Source: Streptomyces katrae
GTDB taxonomy: Bacteria > Actinomycetota > Actinomycetes > Streptomycetales > Streptomycetaceae
Reading direction: 5' to 3'
Assembly (NCBI RefSeq): GCF_000717655.1
Contig: NZ_JNZY01000044.1
Coordinates: 1 to 64,000, forward strand
Length of the DNA: 64,000 bases
In this document: one piece after another, positions 45,833 to 55,551 of the stretch
Numbering within the stretch: position 1 is the stretch's first letter
Layout of the letters: every line of letters starts with the position of its first letter
Program-made: the position numbers and the translations under genes
The notes under the pieces: model-generated
The model's database searches: none
What the model saw: the letters and a program-made list of their open reading frames with translations, nothing else
Told to the model about the DNA's origin: nothing

Positions 45833-47173
45833 CTACAGACCGACCTCGCGCATGAGCATGCCGACCTCGGTGTTCGTCAGGCGGCGCAGCCAGCCGGACT
45901 TCTGGTCGCCCAGCTCGATGGGACCGAAGGAGGTCCGGACGAGCTTGTCCACGGGGAAGCCCGCCTCGGCCAGCATGCGACGGACGATGTGCTTGCGGCC
46001 CTCGTGGAGGGTCACCTCGACCATGTAGTTCTTGCCGACCTGGTCCAGGACGCGGAAGTTGTCGGCGCGGGCGTACCCGTCCTCCAGCTCGATGCCGTCC
46101 TTGAGCCGCTTGCCGATGTCGCGCGGCAGCGAGCCGGTGATGGCGGCGACGTACGTCTTCTTCACGCCGTACTTGGGGTGCGTGAGGCGGTGGGCCAGCT
46201 CACCGTGGTTGGTGAGGAGGATGATGCCCTCGGTCTCCGTGTCGAGCCGGCCGACGTGGAAGAGGCGGGTCTCGCGGTTGGTGACGTAGTCGCCGAGGCA
46301 CTGGCGGCCGTCCGGGTCCTCCATCGTGGAGACGACACCGGCGGGCTTGTTCAGCGCGAAGAACAGGTACGACTGGGTGGCGACGGTCAGGCCGTCCACC
46401 TTGATCTCGTCCTTCGGCTGGACCCTCTTGCCCTGCTCCAGCACGATCTCGCCGTTGACCTCGACGCGCGCCTGCTCGATGAGTTCCTCGCACGCGCGGC
46501 GCGAGCCCATGCCGGCGCGGGCGAGCACCTTCTGCAGGCGCTCGCCTTCCTGCTCGGCGCCCGGGAAGGTCTTGGGGGTCTTGATCTCGGGCTTGTCGGC
46601 GTACCGGTCGCGCACGCGCTCCTCGATCCGCGCGTCCAGCTCGCGGGGGCGGGACTGCCCGCTGCGGCTGCCGGGGCCGCGGCGCGGGCCGCCGGCCCCG
46701 CCGATGCCGGGGGTCCTGGAGGTGCGGGGTCCGCCCTTGGCGCCGCCGCGCGCCGCGTCGCCGCGGGCACCGCCACCGCGGTTGCCGTCGCCTGCGCCGC
46801 GGGCACCGCCACCGCCGGCCTTGGCGCCGCCGCGGCTGCGCTCGCCCTCGGGGCCCACGTCGTAGCGGCGCTCCTCGGGGCGGGGGTTGCGGGGCCGCTG
46901 CGGGGCCTGGTCGCGGTCCCGGTCGCGCGGGGCGCCCGAGCCGGAGCCGGAGCCGCCGCCGTAGCCGCCACCGCCGGAGCTCCCGCCGCGGTAGCCACCG
47001 CCGCCGGAGCCGCCGCCGGAGCCGCCGCGGTAGCCGCCCCCACCGGAGGAACTGCCTCCGCGGTAGCCACCGCCGCCGGAGGAGGAGCCGCCGCGGGAGT
47101 TACCGCGCCCGCCACCACCGCCGCCGCCGCTGTTCCTGTTGCCGCCACCGTTGCCGTTGCCGCTGCTTCGCAT
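45833..47173 (-). CDS. rRNA pseudouridine synthase (RsuA/RluB type) with Gly/Arg-rich N-terminus
   Basis: 446 residues. ATG at 47173 overlaps the scpB stop (TGATG). Residues 1 to about 190 are low-complexity Gly/Ser/Arg with repeated GGYRGGSSSGGG, an RGG-type RNA-binding region. The conserved part follows: S4 domain (LQKVLARAGMGSRRACEELI) and catalytic domain with the active Asp in FHVGRLDTETEGIILLTNHG. It modifies U in 23S or 16S rRNA; which site is not clear. The scpA-scpB-synthase order is widely conserved. Confidence 0.92.
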   Translation of the reverse strand: MRSSGNGNGGGNRNSGGGGGGGRGNSRGGSSSGGGGYRGGSSSGGGGYRGGSGGGSGGGGYRGGSSGGGGYGGGSGSGSGAPRDRDRDQAPQRPRNPRPEERRYDVGPEGERSRGGAKAGGGGARGAGDGNRGGGARGDAARGGAKGGPRTSRTPGIGGAGGPRRGPGSRSGQSRPRELDARIEERVRDRYADKPEIKTPKTFPGAEQEGERLQKVLARAGMGSRRACEELIEQARVEVNGEIVLEQGKRVQPKDEIKVDGLTVATQSYLFFALNKPAGVVSTMEDPDGRQCLGDYVTNRETRLFHVGRLDTETEGIILLTNHGELAHRLTHPKYGVKKTYVAAITGSLPRDIGKRLKDGIELEDGYARADNFRVLDQVGKNYMVEVTLHEGRKHIVRRMLAEAGFPVDKLVRTSFGPIELGDQKSGWLRRLTNTEVGMLMREVGL

Positions 47174-47805
47174 CAAAGTTCCGTCGTCTTGTCGTCTTCA
47201 TCGGTATCCGGTGCATCCGGATCGAACGACGGAACACCCTCTTGCGTCTCGGCTTCGATCGCGTCCGCCTCGGGGAGGAAGGGCGCGAGCTCCGGGAGCT
47301 CGTCCAGGCCGCGCAGGCCCATCCGCTCCAGAAAGTAGTTCGTCGTCCTGTACAGGATCGCACCTGTTTCGGGTTCCGTGCCCGCCTCGGCCACCAGACC
47401 GCGCTGGAGCAGGGTCCGCATGACCCCGTCGCAGTTCACTCCGCGGACCGCCGAGACCCGCGAACGGCTCACCGGCTGGCGGTACGCGACGACCGCCAGG
47501 GTCTCCAGCGCGGCCTGGGTCAGCCGGGCCTGCTGGCCGTCCAGTACGAAGCGCTCGACGGCGTCGGAGTACTCCGCCCGGGTGTAGAAACGCCAGCCGC
47601 CGGCGACGAGCCGCAGCTCGAAGCCGCGCCCCTGGACGGTGTACTCGTCGGCCAGCTCGCGCAGGGCTTCAGCGACCTCGCGCGGGGTGCGGTCCAGCAC
47701 CTTGGCGAGGTGCGCCTCGGTCGCGGGCTCGTCCACGACCATGAGGACGGCCTCCAGGGCGGGCTTCAGGGCGGGCTTCAGGGCGGGCCCGGCCACGTCG
47801 CTCAT
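47173..47805 (-). CDS. scpB: Segregation and condensation protein ScpB
   Basis: 210 residues. ATG overlaps the scpA stop (ATGA). Tandem winged-helix domains: LKPALEAVLMVVDEPATEAH, GGWRFYTRAEYSD, LTQAALETLAVVAYRQPVSR and AVRGVNCDGVMRTLLQRGLV. It dimerises and binds ScpA in the SMC condensin complex. A small in-frame duplication encodes ALKPALKPAL at the N-terminus. The tail is acidic. Confidence 0.95.
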   Translation of the reverse strand: MSDVAGPALKPALKPALEAVLMVVDEPATEAHLAKVLDRTPREVAEALRELADEYTVQGRGFELRLVAGGWRFYTRAEYSDAVERFVLDGQQARLTQAALETLAVVAYRQPVSRSRVSAVRGVNCDGVMRTLLQRGLVAEAGTEPETGAILYRTTNYFLERMGLRGLDELPELAPFLPEADAIEAETQEGVPSFDPDAPDTDEDDKTTEL

Positions 47806-48818
47806 TCCTTGACCTCCACGATCTGATCGAACTCGTCGGTGACCGTCGGCATCCCGTCGCCGTCCCCGCCGCTCCAGCGGACGGTGAGCGTCCGCAGGGC
47901 CTCCTCCTGGTCGAGGACCACTGCCTTCTCGCGGTAGAGCTCGAGGAGGGCCAGGAAGCGCGCGACCACGGTGAGCGTGTCGTCGGCGTCCTCGGTGAGC
48001 TCCTGGAAGGTGGCCTCGCCGCGCGCCTTGAGCAGCGCGACCACGACCGCGGCCTGCTCGCGCACGCTGACGAGCGGGGCGTGGATGTGGTCGACGTAGA
48101 CCTGGGGCTCGGCCCTGGGCTGCATGGCCTTGACCGCCAGCCGGGCGAACCCCTCGGCGCCGATGCTGATGACGACCTCGGGGAGGAGCTCCGCGTGGTG
48201 GTCCTCGAGGCCGACGGTACGGGGGTAGCGGCGGCCCTCGGCCCCGGCCCGCTGCTCGAAGATCTCTGCGATCTGCTTGTACGCGCGGTACTGGAGCAGG
48301 CGGGCGAAGAGCAGGTCGCGGGCTTCGAGCAGGGCGAGGTCGGCCTCGTCCTCGACCTCGGCGGCGGGCAGCAGGCGTGCGGCCTTCAGGTCGAGCAGGG
48401 TGGCGGCGACCACGAGGAACTCGGTGGTCTGGTCGAGGTCCCAGTCGGGGCCCATGGCGCGGATGTGCGCCATGAACTCGTCGGTGACCTTGGACAGGGC
48501 GACCTCGGTGACGTCGAGCTTGTGCCGGGAGATCAGCTGGAGCAGCAGATCGAAGGGCCCCTCGAAGTTGGCGAGCCGCAGCGTGAACCGCCCGTCGGTG
48601 CCCACGGACGCTCCCGCTCCGCCCTCCACGGGCTCCTGCGGGGCCCCTGCGGGCGCGTCAGCGGTCGCAGGGGGCCGGACGGGCTCCTCGCCCGGCCCGT
48701 CGGCCACGGACCCCTCAGGGGCCACAGGGGCGTCTCGCGGCTCGGGCTCGGCCCGGGCACCCGGCCCGCGACCCAGACTGCGGCGGGTGGGGCGGCCGGG
48801 ATCGGCGGGAAGGGGCAT
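47802..48818 (-). CDS. scpA: Segregation and condensation protein ScpA (kleisin)
   Basis: 338 residues from the ATG at 48818; the frame stays open upstream, but that part is Pro/Gly-rich without an RBS. The first 85 residues are a charged Pro/Ala-rich leader. The kleisin core begins FTLRLANFEGPFDLLLQLIS and includes TTEFLVVAATLLDLKAARLL and a C-terminal winged helix. It bridges the SMC heads with ScpB. Exact start is uncertain because no strong RBS is seen. Confidence 0.92.
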   Translation of the reverse strand: MPLPADPGRPTRRSLGRGPGARAEPEPRDAPVAPEGSVADGPGEEPVRPPATADAPAGAPQEPVEGGAGASVGTDGRFTLRLANFEGPFDLLLQLISRHKLDVTEVALSKVTDEFMAHIRAMGPDWDLDQTTEFLVVAATLLDLKAARLLPAAEVEDEADLALLEARDLLFARLLQYRAYKQIAEIFEQRAGAEGRRYPRTVGLEDHHAELLPEVVISIGAEGFARLAVKAMQPRAEPQVYVDHIHAPLVSVREQAAVVVALLKARGEATFQELTEDADDTLTVVARFLALLELYREKAVVLDQEEALRTLTVRWSGGDGDGMPTVTDEFDQIVEVKE

Positions 48819-49742
48819 CACGGTCCAAGGCGGTACGGAGGGGGTCTGCGGCCACCCCCAAGGCTGCCACGCTCCCCCCACCCCCCCTCCCCCGGACCCG
48901 CCCGGGGAGCGGAAGCCGCGGGGGCGGGACGCGCACCGCGTCGGGGAGGACGGGGCGGCGGCTGGGCGGCCGGGGCACGGAATCGGGCGCGAGTACGGGT
49001 GGAAGCCACGGGGGCGGGAGCACGAAATCCCCACCGGGATGCAGTGAAAGCAGGCCCGGCGGCCCGCCCTCCCCGCCTTCCGACCGCTCGTCACGGGCCC
49101 TCCTGCCGACTGGGGCACCGGTCACCACGGCTGAGTGGGCCCTGCGGCTGCCAGAGCACCGTACGTCGACATCAATCACGGTCACGACGAGCCGGAGGTG
49201 CGGCCGGCCCGTACGCGGAACCGCATGCCGACCGGAGCACCGGTCACGGCGGGAGGGAGGAGGGAAGAGACGTCGGCCACGGTCACGACCGACGGACGGC
49301 ACCCAGGGCTCGGGATGGTGCGGGTACGTGGGACGGGACGACGGTGGGGGCGTCCTGAGGTGCGGGAAAGACGGGCCGCAGGCCGCATCAGACATCAGGC
49401 CCGGCGGGCGGGGGCGGCTGCGGGCCTGCTTGCGGGGGATACCCCGCACCCCACCGGCACGGCCCCGCAGAAAACACCGCGATCACCACCGGGCAACATC
49501 GCCGGCCGCCGCCCCGGCAACGCCCGGCGCCCGGCCGGCCCACCGGTCAGCCGGCAGGCGCAGGCGGCAGGCGGCAGGCGGTCCACCGGACGGTCAGACG
49601 GCACGCGGCAGCCGGCAGGCGGCAGGCGCAGGCGGCAGGCAGTCCACCGGACGGTCGGACGACAGGCGGCAGCTGGCAGGCGTCAGACGGCAGACGGCAG
49701 ACGGCAGACGGCAGTCGGCCCACCGGCCCACCGCTCAACCGC
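48819..49742. other. 924-bp gap between scpA and the ParA partner gene
   Basis: No convincing gene. It holds degenerate direct repeats: GGAAGCCGCGGGGGCGGGA near 48912 and GGAAGCCACGGGGGCGGGA near 49002; GGCACCGGTCACC near 49113 and GAGCACCGGTCACGG near 49230; CACGGTCACGAC twice. The 3' third is the GGCAGGC/GGCAGAC array. Purine/pyrimidine composition suggests repeat expansion rather than decayed coding. Confidence 0.6.
49551..49717. repeat. Heptad GGCAGGC / GGCAGAC tandem array
   Basis: Runs of CGGCAGG and CAGACGG units. A larger block of about 65 bp, containing TCCACCGGACGGTC flanked by GGCAGGC repeats, is present twice in succession (49551-49610 and 49613-49675). It ends with four near-perfect CAGACGG units (49684-49714), about 30 bp after the stop codon of the small ParA-linked gene. 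Confidence 0.8.
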
Positions 49743-50234
49743 TCAGCGCCCGCGGAGTCTGCGGACCAGGATGCTCGCGTCGCCGCGGGACTCCAGGTCC
49801 GCCAGGACGACCGCCACCGCCTCGCGGACGATGCGGCCGCGGTCCACCGCCAGGCCGTGCTCCCCGCGGAGCACCAGCCGCGCGTGCTCCAGGTCCATGA
49901 GCTCCTCGGCGGAGACGTAGACCGTGATCTTCTCGTCGTGCCGTTCACGCCCGCTGGGCCGACGGTTCGCCCCGCGGCCCTGGCCCTTGCCCCGCCGGGG
50001 TTCCGGACTGACAGAACCTTCCTGCGGGCGCCGGGGTGCAGCCACCACCGGCTCCGTACCGGCCGCGGCCTCCCGGCTGCGGCCCTCCCCCGCCGTGCCC
50101 TCCGCCGAAGCCGCCGCGTGCTCCCCGGCGGGCGTCTCCTCCGGGCCCCGCCTCGGAGAGGACGACTGCAGCGCCATCCCCCCGGTCGTACGGAACAGTT
50201 CGTCGGCTCCGGGCAGACTCACTCGGCGTGACAC
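49743..50234 (-). CDS. Small ParA-linked protein, possible DNA-binding partner
   Basis: 163 residues. A GTG at 50234 with GGGAGGTG 8 nt upstream overlaps the parA end by 16 nt. The first 95 residues are Pro/Ser/Arg-rich and disordered. The last 65 (ERHDEKITVYVSAEELMDLE, HARLVLR, RGRIVREAVAVVLADLE) resemble a ribbon-helix-helix or similar small dimerisation/DNA-binding fold. Coupled translation with parA suggests a centromere- or nucleoid-binding partner. No ParB domain is present. Family not recognised; role inferred. Confidence 0.7.
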   Translation of the reverse strand: MSRRVSLPGADELFRTTGGMALQSSSPRRGPEETPAGEHAAASAEGTAGEGRSREAAAGTEPVVAAPRRPQEGSVSPEPRRGKGQGRGANRRPSGRERHDEKITVYVSAEELMDLEHARLVLRGEHGLAVDRGRIVREAVAVVLADLESRGDASILVRRLRGR

Positions 50235-51412
50235 CGGGCGAGCACCTCCCTGGCCAGTTGGCGATAGGCGGCGGCCCCGACGGAGTTGGAGGCGTACGTG
50301 GTGATCGGCTCGCCGGCGACCGTGGTCTCCGGGAAGCGCACCGTCCGGCCGATCACCGTGTGGTAGACGTGGTCGTCGAAGGCCTCGACGACGCGCGCCA
50401 GCACCTCACGGCTGTGCACCGTACGGGAGTCGTACATCGTGGCGAGGATGCCGTCGAGCTCCAGCTCGGGGTTGAGCCGCTCCTGCACCTTCTCGATGGT
50501 CTCGGTCAGCAGCGCCACGCCGCGCAGCGCGAAGAACTCGCACTCCAGCGGCACGATGACCTTGTGAGCCGCCGTCAGGGCGTTCACGGTCAGCAGGCCG
50601 AGCGAGGGCTGACAGTCGATCACGATGTAGTCGTAGTCGGCCATCAGGGGCTTCAGCGCCCGCTGCAGCGTCGACTCTCTCGCGACCTCGCTGACCAGCT
50701 GCACCTCGGCAGCGGACAGGTCGATGTTGCTCGGCAGCAGGTCCATGTTGGGGACCGCCGTCTTGAGCAGCACCTCGTCGGCCGACATGCCCCGCTCCAT
50801 GAGCAGGTTGTAGACCGTCAGGTCGAGTTCCATCGGGTTCACGCCGAGGCCCACGGACAGCGCGCCCTGCGGGTCGAAGTCCACGAGCAGCACGCGGCGC
50901 CCGTACTCGGCGAGTGCGGCGCCCAGGTTGATGGTCGACGTGGTCTTGCCCACGCCGCCCTTCTGGTTGCACATCGCGATGATCTTCGCCGGACCGTGGT
51001 CGGTCAGCGGACCCGGGATCGGGAAGTACGGCAGCGGCCGTCCGGTCGGGCCGATCCGCTCACGGCGCTGGCGGGCAGCGTCGGGGGCGAGGGTGGCCGC
51101 GTACTCGGGGTCGGGCTCGTACTCCGCGTCCGGGTCGTAGAAGTGCCCCTCGGGCACATTTTCGTAGTCGGCGAAACCCGCGGGCTTTTCGCCGCTCGGG
51201 TCGCCGGCCCTGGAGTTCACGTCTAGGCCGTCCATGCTCTTTTGGGGCGTCGTCATGTGCTGGTGGTTTGCGAAGGTGCGGACCGCGACGGAGCCGACCT
51301 CTTCGAGTCCGGCGGGTCCTTGGCCCCGGTCCGGGGGTACCTCCGCGCCTGCAGGACGCTGGGGGCGCGTCCCTGCTCGACCACCTCCGGGAGCAAATGT
51401 CGACTCATTCAC
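50219..51412 (-). CDS. parA: ParA-family chromosome partition ATPase
   Basis: 397 residues from a GTG with AGGAGGT upstream; an internal ATG (MTTPQKSMDGLD) is possible. Long non-conserved N-terminus (about 140 residues), then the deviant Walker A (CNQKGGVGKTTSTINLG), LLVDFDPQGALSVGLGV, DYIVIDCQPSLGLLTVNAL and CEFFALRGVALLTETIEKV. This is the second ParA of Streptomyces beside scpAB, distinct from the oriC parAB. Probable role in chromosome organisation with SMC-ScpAB. Confidence 0.92.
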   Translation of the reverse strand: MNESTFAPGGGRAGTRPQRPAGAEVPPDRGQGPAGLEEVGSVAVRTFANHQHMTTPQKSMDGLDVNSRAGDPSGEKPAGFADYENVPEGHFYDPDAEYEPDPEYAATLAPDAARQRRERIGPTGRPLPYFPIPGPLTDHGPAKIIAMCNQKGGVGKTTSTINLGAALAEYGRRVLLVDFDPQGALSVGLGVNPMELDLTVYNLLMERGMSADEVLLKTAVPNMDLLPSNIDLSAAEVQLVSEVARESTLQRALKPLMADYDYIVIDCQPSLGLLTVNALTAAHKVIVPLECEFFALRGVALLTETIEKVQERLNPELELDGILATMYDSRTVHSREVLARVVEAFDDHVYHTVIGRTVRFPETTVAGEPITTYASNSVGAAAYRQLAREVLARCHAE

Positions 51413-51748
51413 AAGTCGTCTTACCTCCTCGGACGTGACCAGGACACTTATCGATAGGTCAGCGTGGCACCATGCCGACGGTTGGCGACTCTATGGCGTG
51501 TCACCACTCAGCGGCAACACAATCCGTCGGACCGGCAACGATGTGTCGGCAACCGAACACCACTCTGTCAAGGGCGTCCGGGCTGTCGCTGCGAAGTTTC
51601 GCGGGTGCGCGAAAGGGTTAAAGGGTTACGTTCGAGGCGAGTTGAACCGGGCCCGTTCGCCCCTCGCAAACGCGTCCGGCCGGACCTTGCGGGCAAGGTC
51701 CGGCCGGATACGTGAGATTGACGTCAGTCGTTGACGGGGTCCGACCGA
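51413..51748. other. Intergenic region upstream of parA / downstream of ald
   Basis: 336 bp. Contains the ald terminator (51675-51708). On the minus strand TTGCCG-N18-TAGAGT (about 51495-51524) is a possible parA promoter. Lower GC than the genes. No coding sequence seen. Confidence 0.45.
51675..51708 (-). terminator. Terminator after ald
   Basis: Perfect 15-bp stem TCCGGCCGGACCTTG (51675-51689), loop CGGG, complementary arm 51694-51708, about 40 nt beyond the ald stop. Confidence 0.88.
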
Positions 51749-52864
<1,116 letters not shown>

Positions 52865-52943
52865 CGTCGATCACGGTCCTTGGCTCAGGGGATTTTCGGG
52901 GCACTTCCATACATACCCGCCCACAAGAACGCGCAACGGGATG

Positions 52944-52963
52944 CACCACGGGATGTCGTGGTG
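52944..52963. promoter_or_regulatory. Palindrome CACCACG-N6-CGTGGTG at the ald start site
   Basis: Perfect 7-bp arms (52944-52950, 52957-52963) around GGATGT, just downstream of the predicted ald -10, overlapping the expected transcription start. Candidate repressor operator. Confidence 0.5.
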
Positions 52964-52968
52964 AAGCC

Positions 52969-52996
52969 AGTCTAATGAAGGACGACGCGCTGTCTA
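52969..52996 (-). promoter_or_regulatory. Predicted ald promoter
   Basis: On the minus strand: TAGACA (-35, 52996-52991), 16-nt spacer, TAGACT (-10, 52974-52969). A near-consensus housekeeping promoter about 105 nt before the ATG. Confidence 0.6.
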
Positions 52997-53015
52997 GCCT
53001 TGCAAACCATTAATC

Positions 53016-55004
53016 TCAGTCGGAACCACTACGGATTTCGCAGGCTGCGGGGTCGTCACCCAGCAATCTGTCGGCCGCGGAGCGGTGCAGCCTTGCAGCG
53101 GCCGGGTCGCCCAGCCGGTCGAGGGTGTCGGCGAGGCGCACCTGGAGCGCGGCCTGAAGCCGCAGGTCTCCGGCCCGGCGCGCGAGCTCCACCGCCTCGC
53201 GGCAGGTGTGCAGCGATTCCTCGGGCCGTCCGGCGTACTCCTGGATTCGCGCCATCTCGCTCAACGCCTTTGCCTGGCCCGGCACATCGGCCAGTTTCCG
53301 GTACCCCGCGGCGGCGGTCCGCCAACTGCGCAGCGCGTCGCCGTAGCGGCCCGCGTACGTGTGCACGTTGCCGAGCCGTCCGTACAGCCGGGCCTCGTCC
53401 GCCCGCTCCCCGCGCGCGAGCGCCTGGGCGAGGGCCCGGCCGAACCAGTCGGCGGCCCGGTGCCAGTCCGCGAGCTCCTGGTAGGCACCGCCTACGGATT
53501 CCATCGCGCGGCCGGTCGCGTACGGGTCGTTCGCCGCCCGTCCCGCGCCCAGCGCGGCCCGGTACCGCTCGAGCGCCTCGTGGGTGCGGCCGGTCTCGGC
53601 GTCCAGATCGGCCAGGTTCAGCAGGGCCGCGGCCTGCTCCCGGTGCAGGTTGCGGCGCTCGGCCACGTCCAGGACCAGCCGGTGCAGCCCGTACAGCTCG
53701 GGGGCGGCCGCGGCCGTGCCGCGGTGCTCCGCGAGGGCTCGTACGAGGGCTGCGACCAGCCGGCGCGCCAGGGTGTCCAGCCCGCCGTCGGCCACCGCGA
53801 GGGAGGCGGCCGCGGACAGCGCGGGCAGCCGGGTGTCGAGCCAGGTGGCGGCGGCCCGCCGGTCGGGGAACCGCAGGGCGCGCGGCAGCCCGTCCAGCTT
53901 CTCGCGCACGTCCGCGCCGCCCGCCCCGTCCGCCCCGTCCTCATCGGGTTCGGCCATGACGCGGCAGGAGTGCAGCAGGCGTACGGTGCGCTCCAGCATC
54001 CGGGCCCGGGCCAGCTGGACCTCGGCCGCCCGCTCCTTGGTCTCCAGCAGGGCCTGGAGCAGCGGGGCCAGGCAGCCGGGCAGGAGGAACAGCCCGTTGG
54101 CCGCATGACGGACGAGGCCCAGCCCGGCGAAGTCCTCCAGGGTGGACTGGGCGGCGGCCACGGAGCAGCCGGCGAGGGCGGAGGCGGTGTGCGAGTCGAC
54201 GATGCCGGCGGGGGCGAGCGGCAGCAACCGGAGGGTGCGCTGGGCGGGCTGCGGCAGGGACTCGTAGACGAGGCGGAAGCCGCGTCCGAGCGGGCCGCTG
54301 GTGCCGGGGGGCATGTCGTGGAGCTGCTTGGCCACGTCGGCGACGGCGGCCTTGGGGTGCGCGGCGAGCCAGCCGCCGACCAGCGCCAGCGCTGCGGGCT
54401 GGCCCCCGCACTCCTCGGCGAGGGCCTCGGCGGCGCAGGGGTCGACGGTGATCCGGGTGTCCCCGATGCGCTGCGCGAGCATCTGGACGCCGGAGGGGGT
54501 GTCCAGCCCGCCGAGGGTGCAGGGGCGGACATCCGGAATGCCGGTGAGGGGCCCTTCGGCGGTGATGACGACGAGACACTCGGGGGTGTCCGGCAGCAGG
54601 GCGTCGACTTGGTACGGGTCGGCGGCGTCGTCGACGAGCAGGATCGCCTTGCGGTGGGTGAGGGCAGCGCGCAGGGCGGAGCTGAGCTCGTCCTCGGCGG
54701 CGCCGGGGGGTGTGGCCTCGCCCAGCCCCTCCAACAGGGTCCGGATCGCCCGCTCGGTGGCGACGGTCTCCCCGCCGGGGGCGGTGAGGCGCACCTTGAT
54801 CACCCCGTCGGGGTAGTCCTGGGCGACCTCGCGGACGAACGCCTCGGCGAGGGCGGTGCGACCTGACCCCGGCCGGCCGGCGATGAGCAGCACGCGCGCC
54901 CTGGGTGCCTTGGCCTTGCGGCCCGAGAGGGTGTCGAGCCCGGTCCGTGCGATGTCCTCGCGCAGCTCCTTGAGCTCACGCCGCCGCCCGACGAAATCCG
55001 TCAC
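53016..55004 (-). CDS. STAND-like ATPase with tetratricopeptide repeats
   Basis: 662 residues, GTG start with AGAGGAG 7 nt upstream. N-terminal DFVGRRRELKELREDIAR leads into a P-loop with Arg in place of Lys (AGRPGSGRTALAEAFVRE), a Walker B-like AILLVDDAADP, and a helical/winged region (AALALVGGWLAAHPKAAVAD). The C-terminal 250 residues are TPR helices (EALERYRAALGAGRAANDPY, EARLYGRLGNVHTYAGRYGD). No effector domain such as protease, nuclease or TIR is fused, so signalling rather than defence is likelier. Function unknown. Confidence 0.85.
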   Translation of the reverse strand: MTDFVGRRRELKELREDIARTGLDTLSGRKAKAPRARVLLIAGRPGSGRTALAEAFVREVAQDYPDGVIKVRLTAPGGETVATERAIRTLLEGLGEATPPGAAEDELSSALRAALTHRKAILLVDDAADPYQVDALLPDTPECLVVITAEGPLTGIPDVRPCTLGGLDTPSGVQMLAQRIGDTRITVDPCAAEALAEECGGQPAALALVGGWLAAHPKAAVADVAKQLHDMPPGTSGPLGRGFRLVYESLPQPAQRTLRLLPLAPAGIVDSHTASALAGCSVAAAQSTLEDFAGLGLVRHAANGLFLLPGCLAPLLQALLETKERAAEVQLARARMLERTVRLLHSCRVMAEPDEDGADGAGGADVREKLDGLPRALRFPDRRAAATWLDTRLPALSAAASLAVADGGLDTLARRLVAALVRALAEHRGTAAAAPELYGLHRLVLDVAERRNLHREQAAALLNLADLDAETGRTHEALERYRAALGAGRAANDPYATGRAMESVGGAYQELADWHRAADWFGRALAQALARGERADEARLYGRLGNVHTYAGRYGDALRSWRTAAAGYRKLADVPGQAKALSEMARIQEYAGRPEESLHTCREAVELARRAGDLRLQAALQVRLADTLDRLGDPAAARLHRSAADRLLGDDPAACEIRSGSD

Positions 55005-55551
55005 GGATCCGCTCCTCTCCCTGCCTTCGGGTTGCGAGCGTAGTTCACGCAGAGCGACGACCCGTGTGGAGCGCGGCGGACACATCGCCCAATCGGATCA
55101 ACAGATGGTCACACCACGCCGCCGACCGACCGCCCCGCTCACACGGGCCCGCCGTCACACCACCCGCTCGCCTGCACCGCCACCCGGCCGTCTGCCCGGC
55201 GTCGCAACCGCTGCTGCGCTTGCGCTCGTACCCCGGCGGCTGCCCGGCATCGCGAGCGGCGCCGGGCTACGCCCGTACGCGGCGTTACGGTTTCCGCTGC
55301 GCGGGGGCTGTCCCCTACCCGCCCTTCCACCTCCCCCAGACTCCGTCCGGGGGGACCCCCACCCGGGCTCCGCCCCGGACCCGGTCCTCAAACGCGGACG
55401 GGCTGGAAATGCCGCTGCGCGGCACCATCCAGCCCCGGCGACCACTCAGCCCCGTCGATATTCAGCCGGGTCCGGGCCGGAGCCGCGCGAGACCGGGCCC
55501 CGCCCAGCCCCCGGCTGCGGCAGCCGCGTAGGGACAGCGGTCCCGCGCGGG
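55005..55551. other. 547-bp intergenic region with repeat element
   Basis: Between the TPR gene start and the Nudix stop. It carries copy 2 of the dispersed repeat (55302-55440). The remainder is C-rich with no gene that I can support. Confidence 0.55.
55302..55440 (+). repeat. Dispersed Streptomyces intergenic repeat, copy 2
   Basis: Contains GTCCCCTACCCGCCCTTCCA (from 55310; the identity to copy 3 is 21 nt), then GGGCTCCGCCCCGGACCCGG and CTCAAACGCGGACGGGCTGG, the familiar second half of this element. Confidence 0.75.

Noticed and set aside
49551..49717. Repeat array as a CRISPR
   Set aside because: Units are 7 bp and contiguous, without unique spacers, and there are no cas genes.
50219..51412. 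parS site near parA
   Set aside because: I see no GTTTCACGTGAAAC-like palindrome, and this ParA has no ParB neighbour.
53016..55004. Antiphage STAND defence gene
   Set aside because: No effector domain, no neighbouring defence genes, and it lies in a conserved housekeeping region beside ald.
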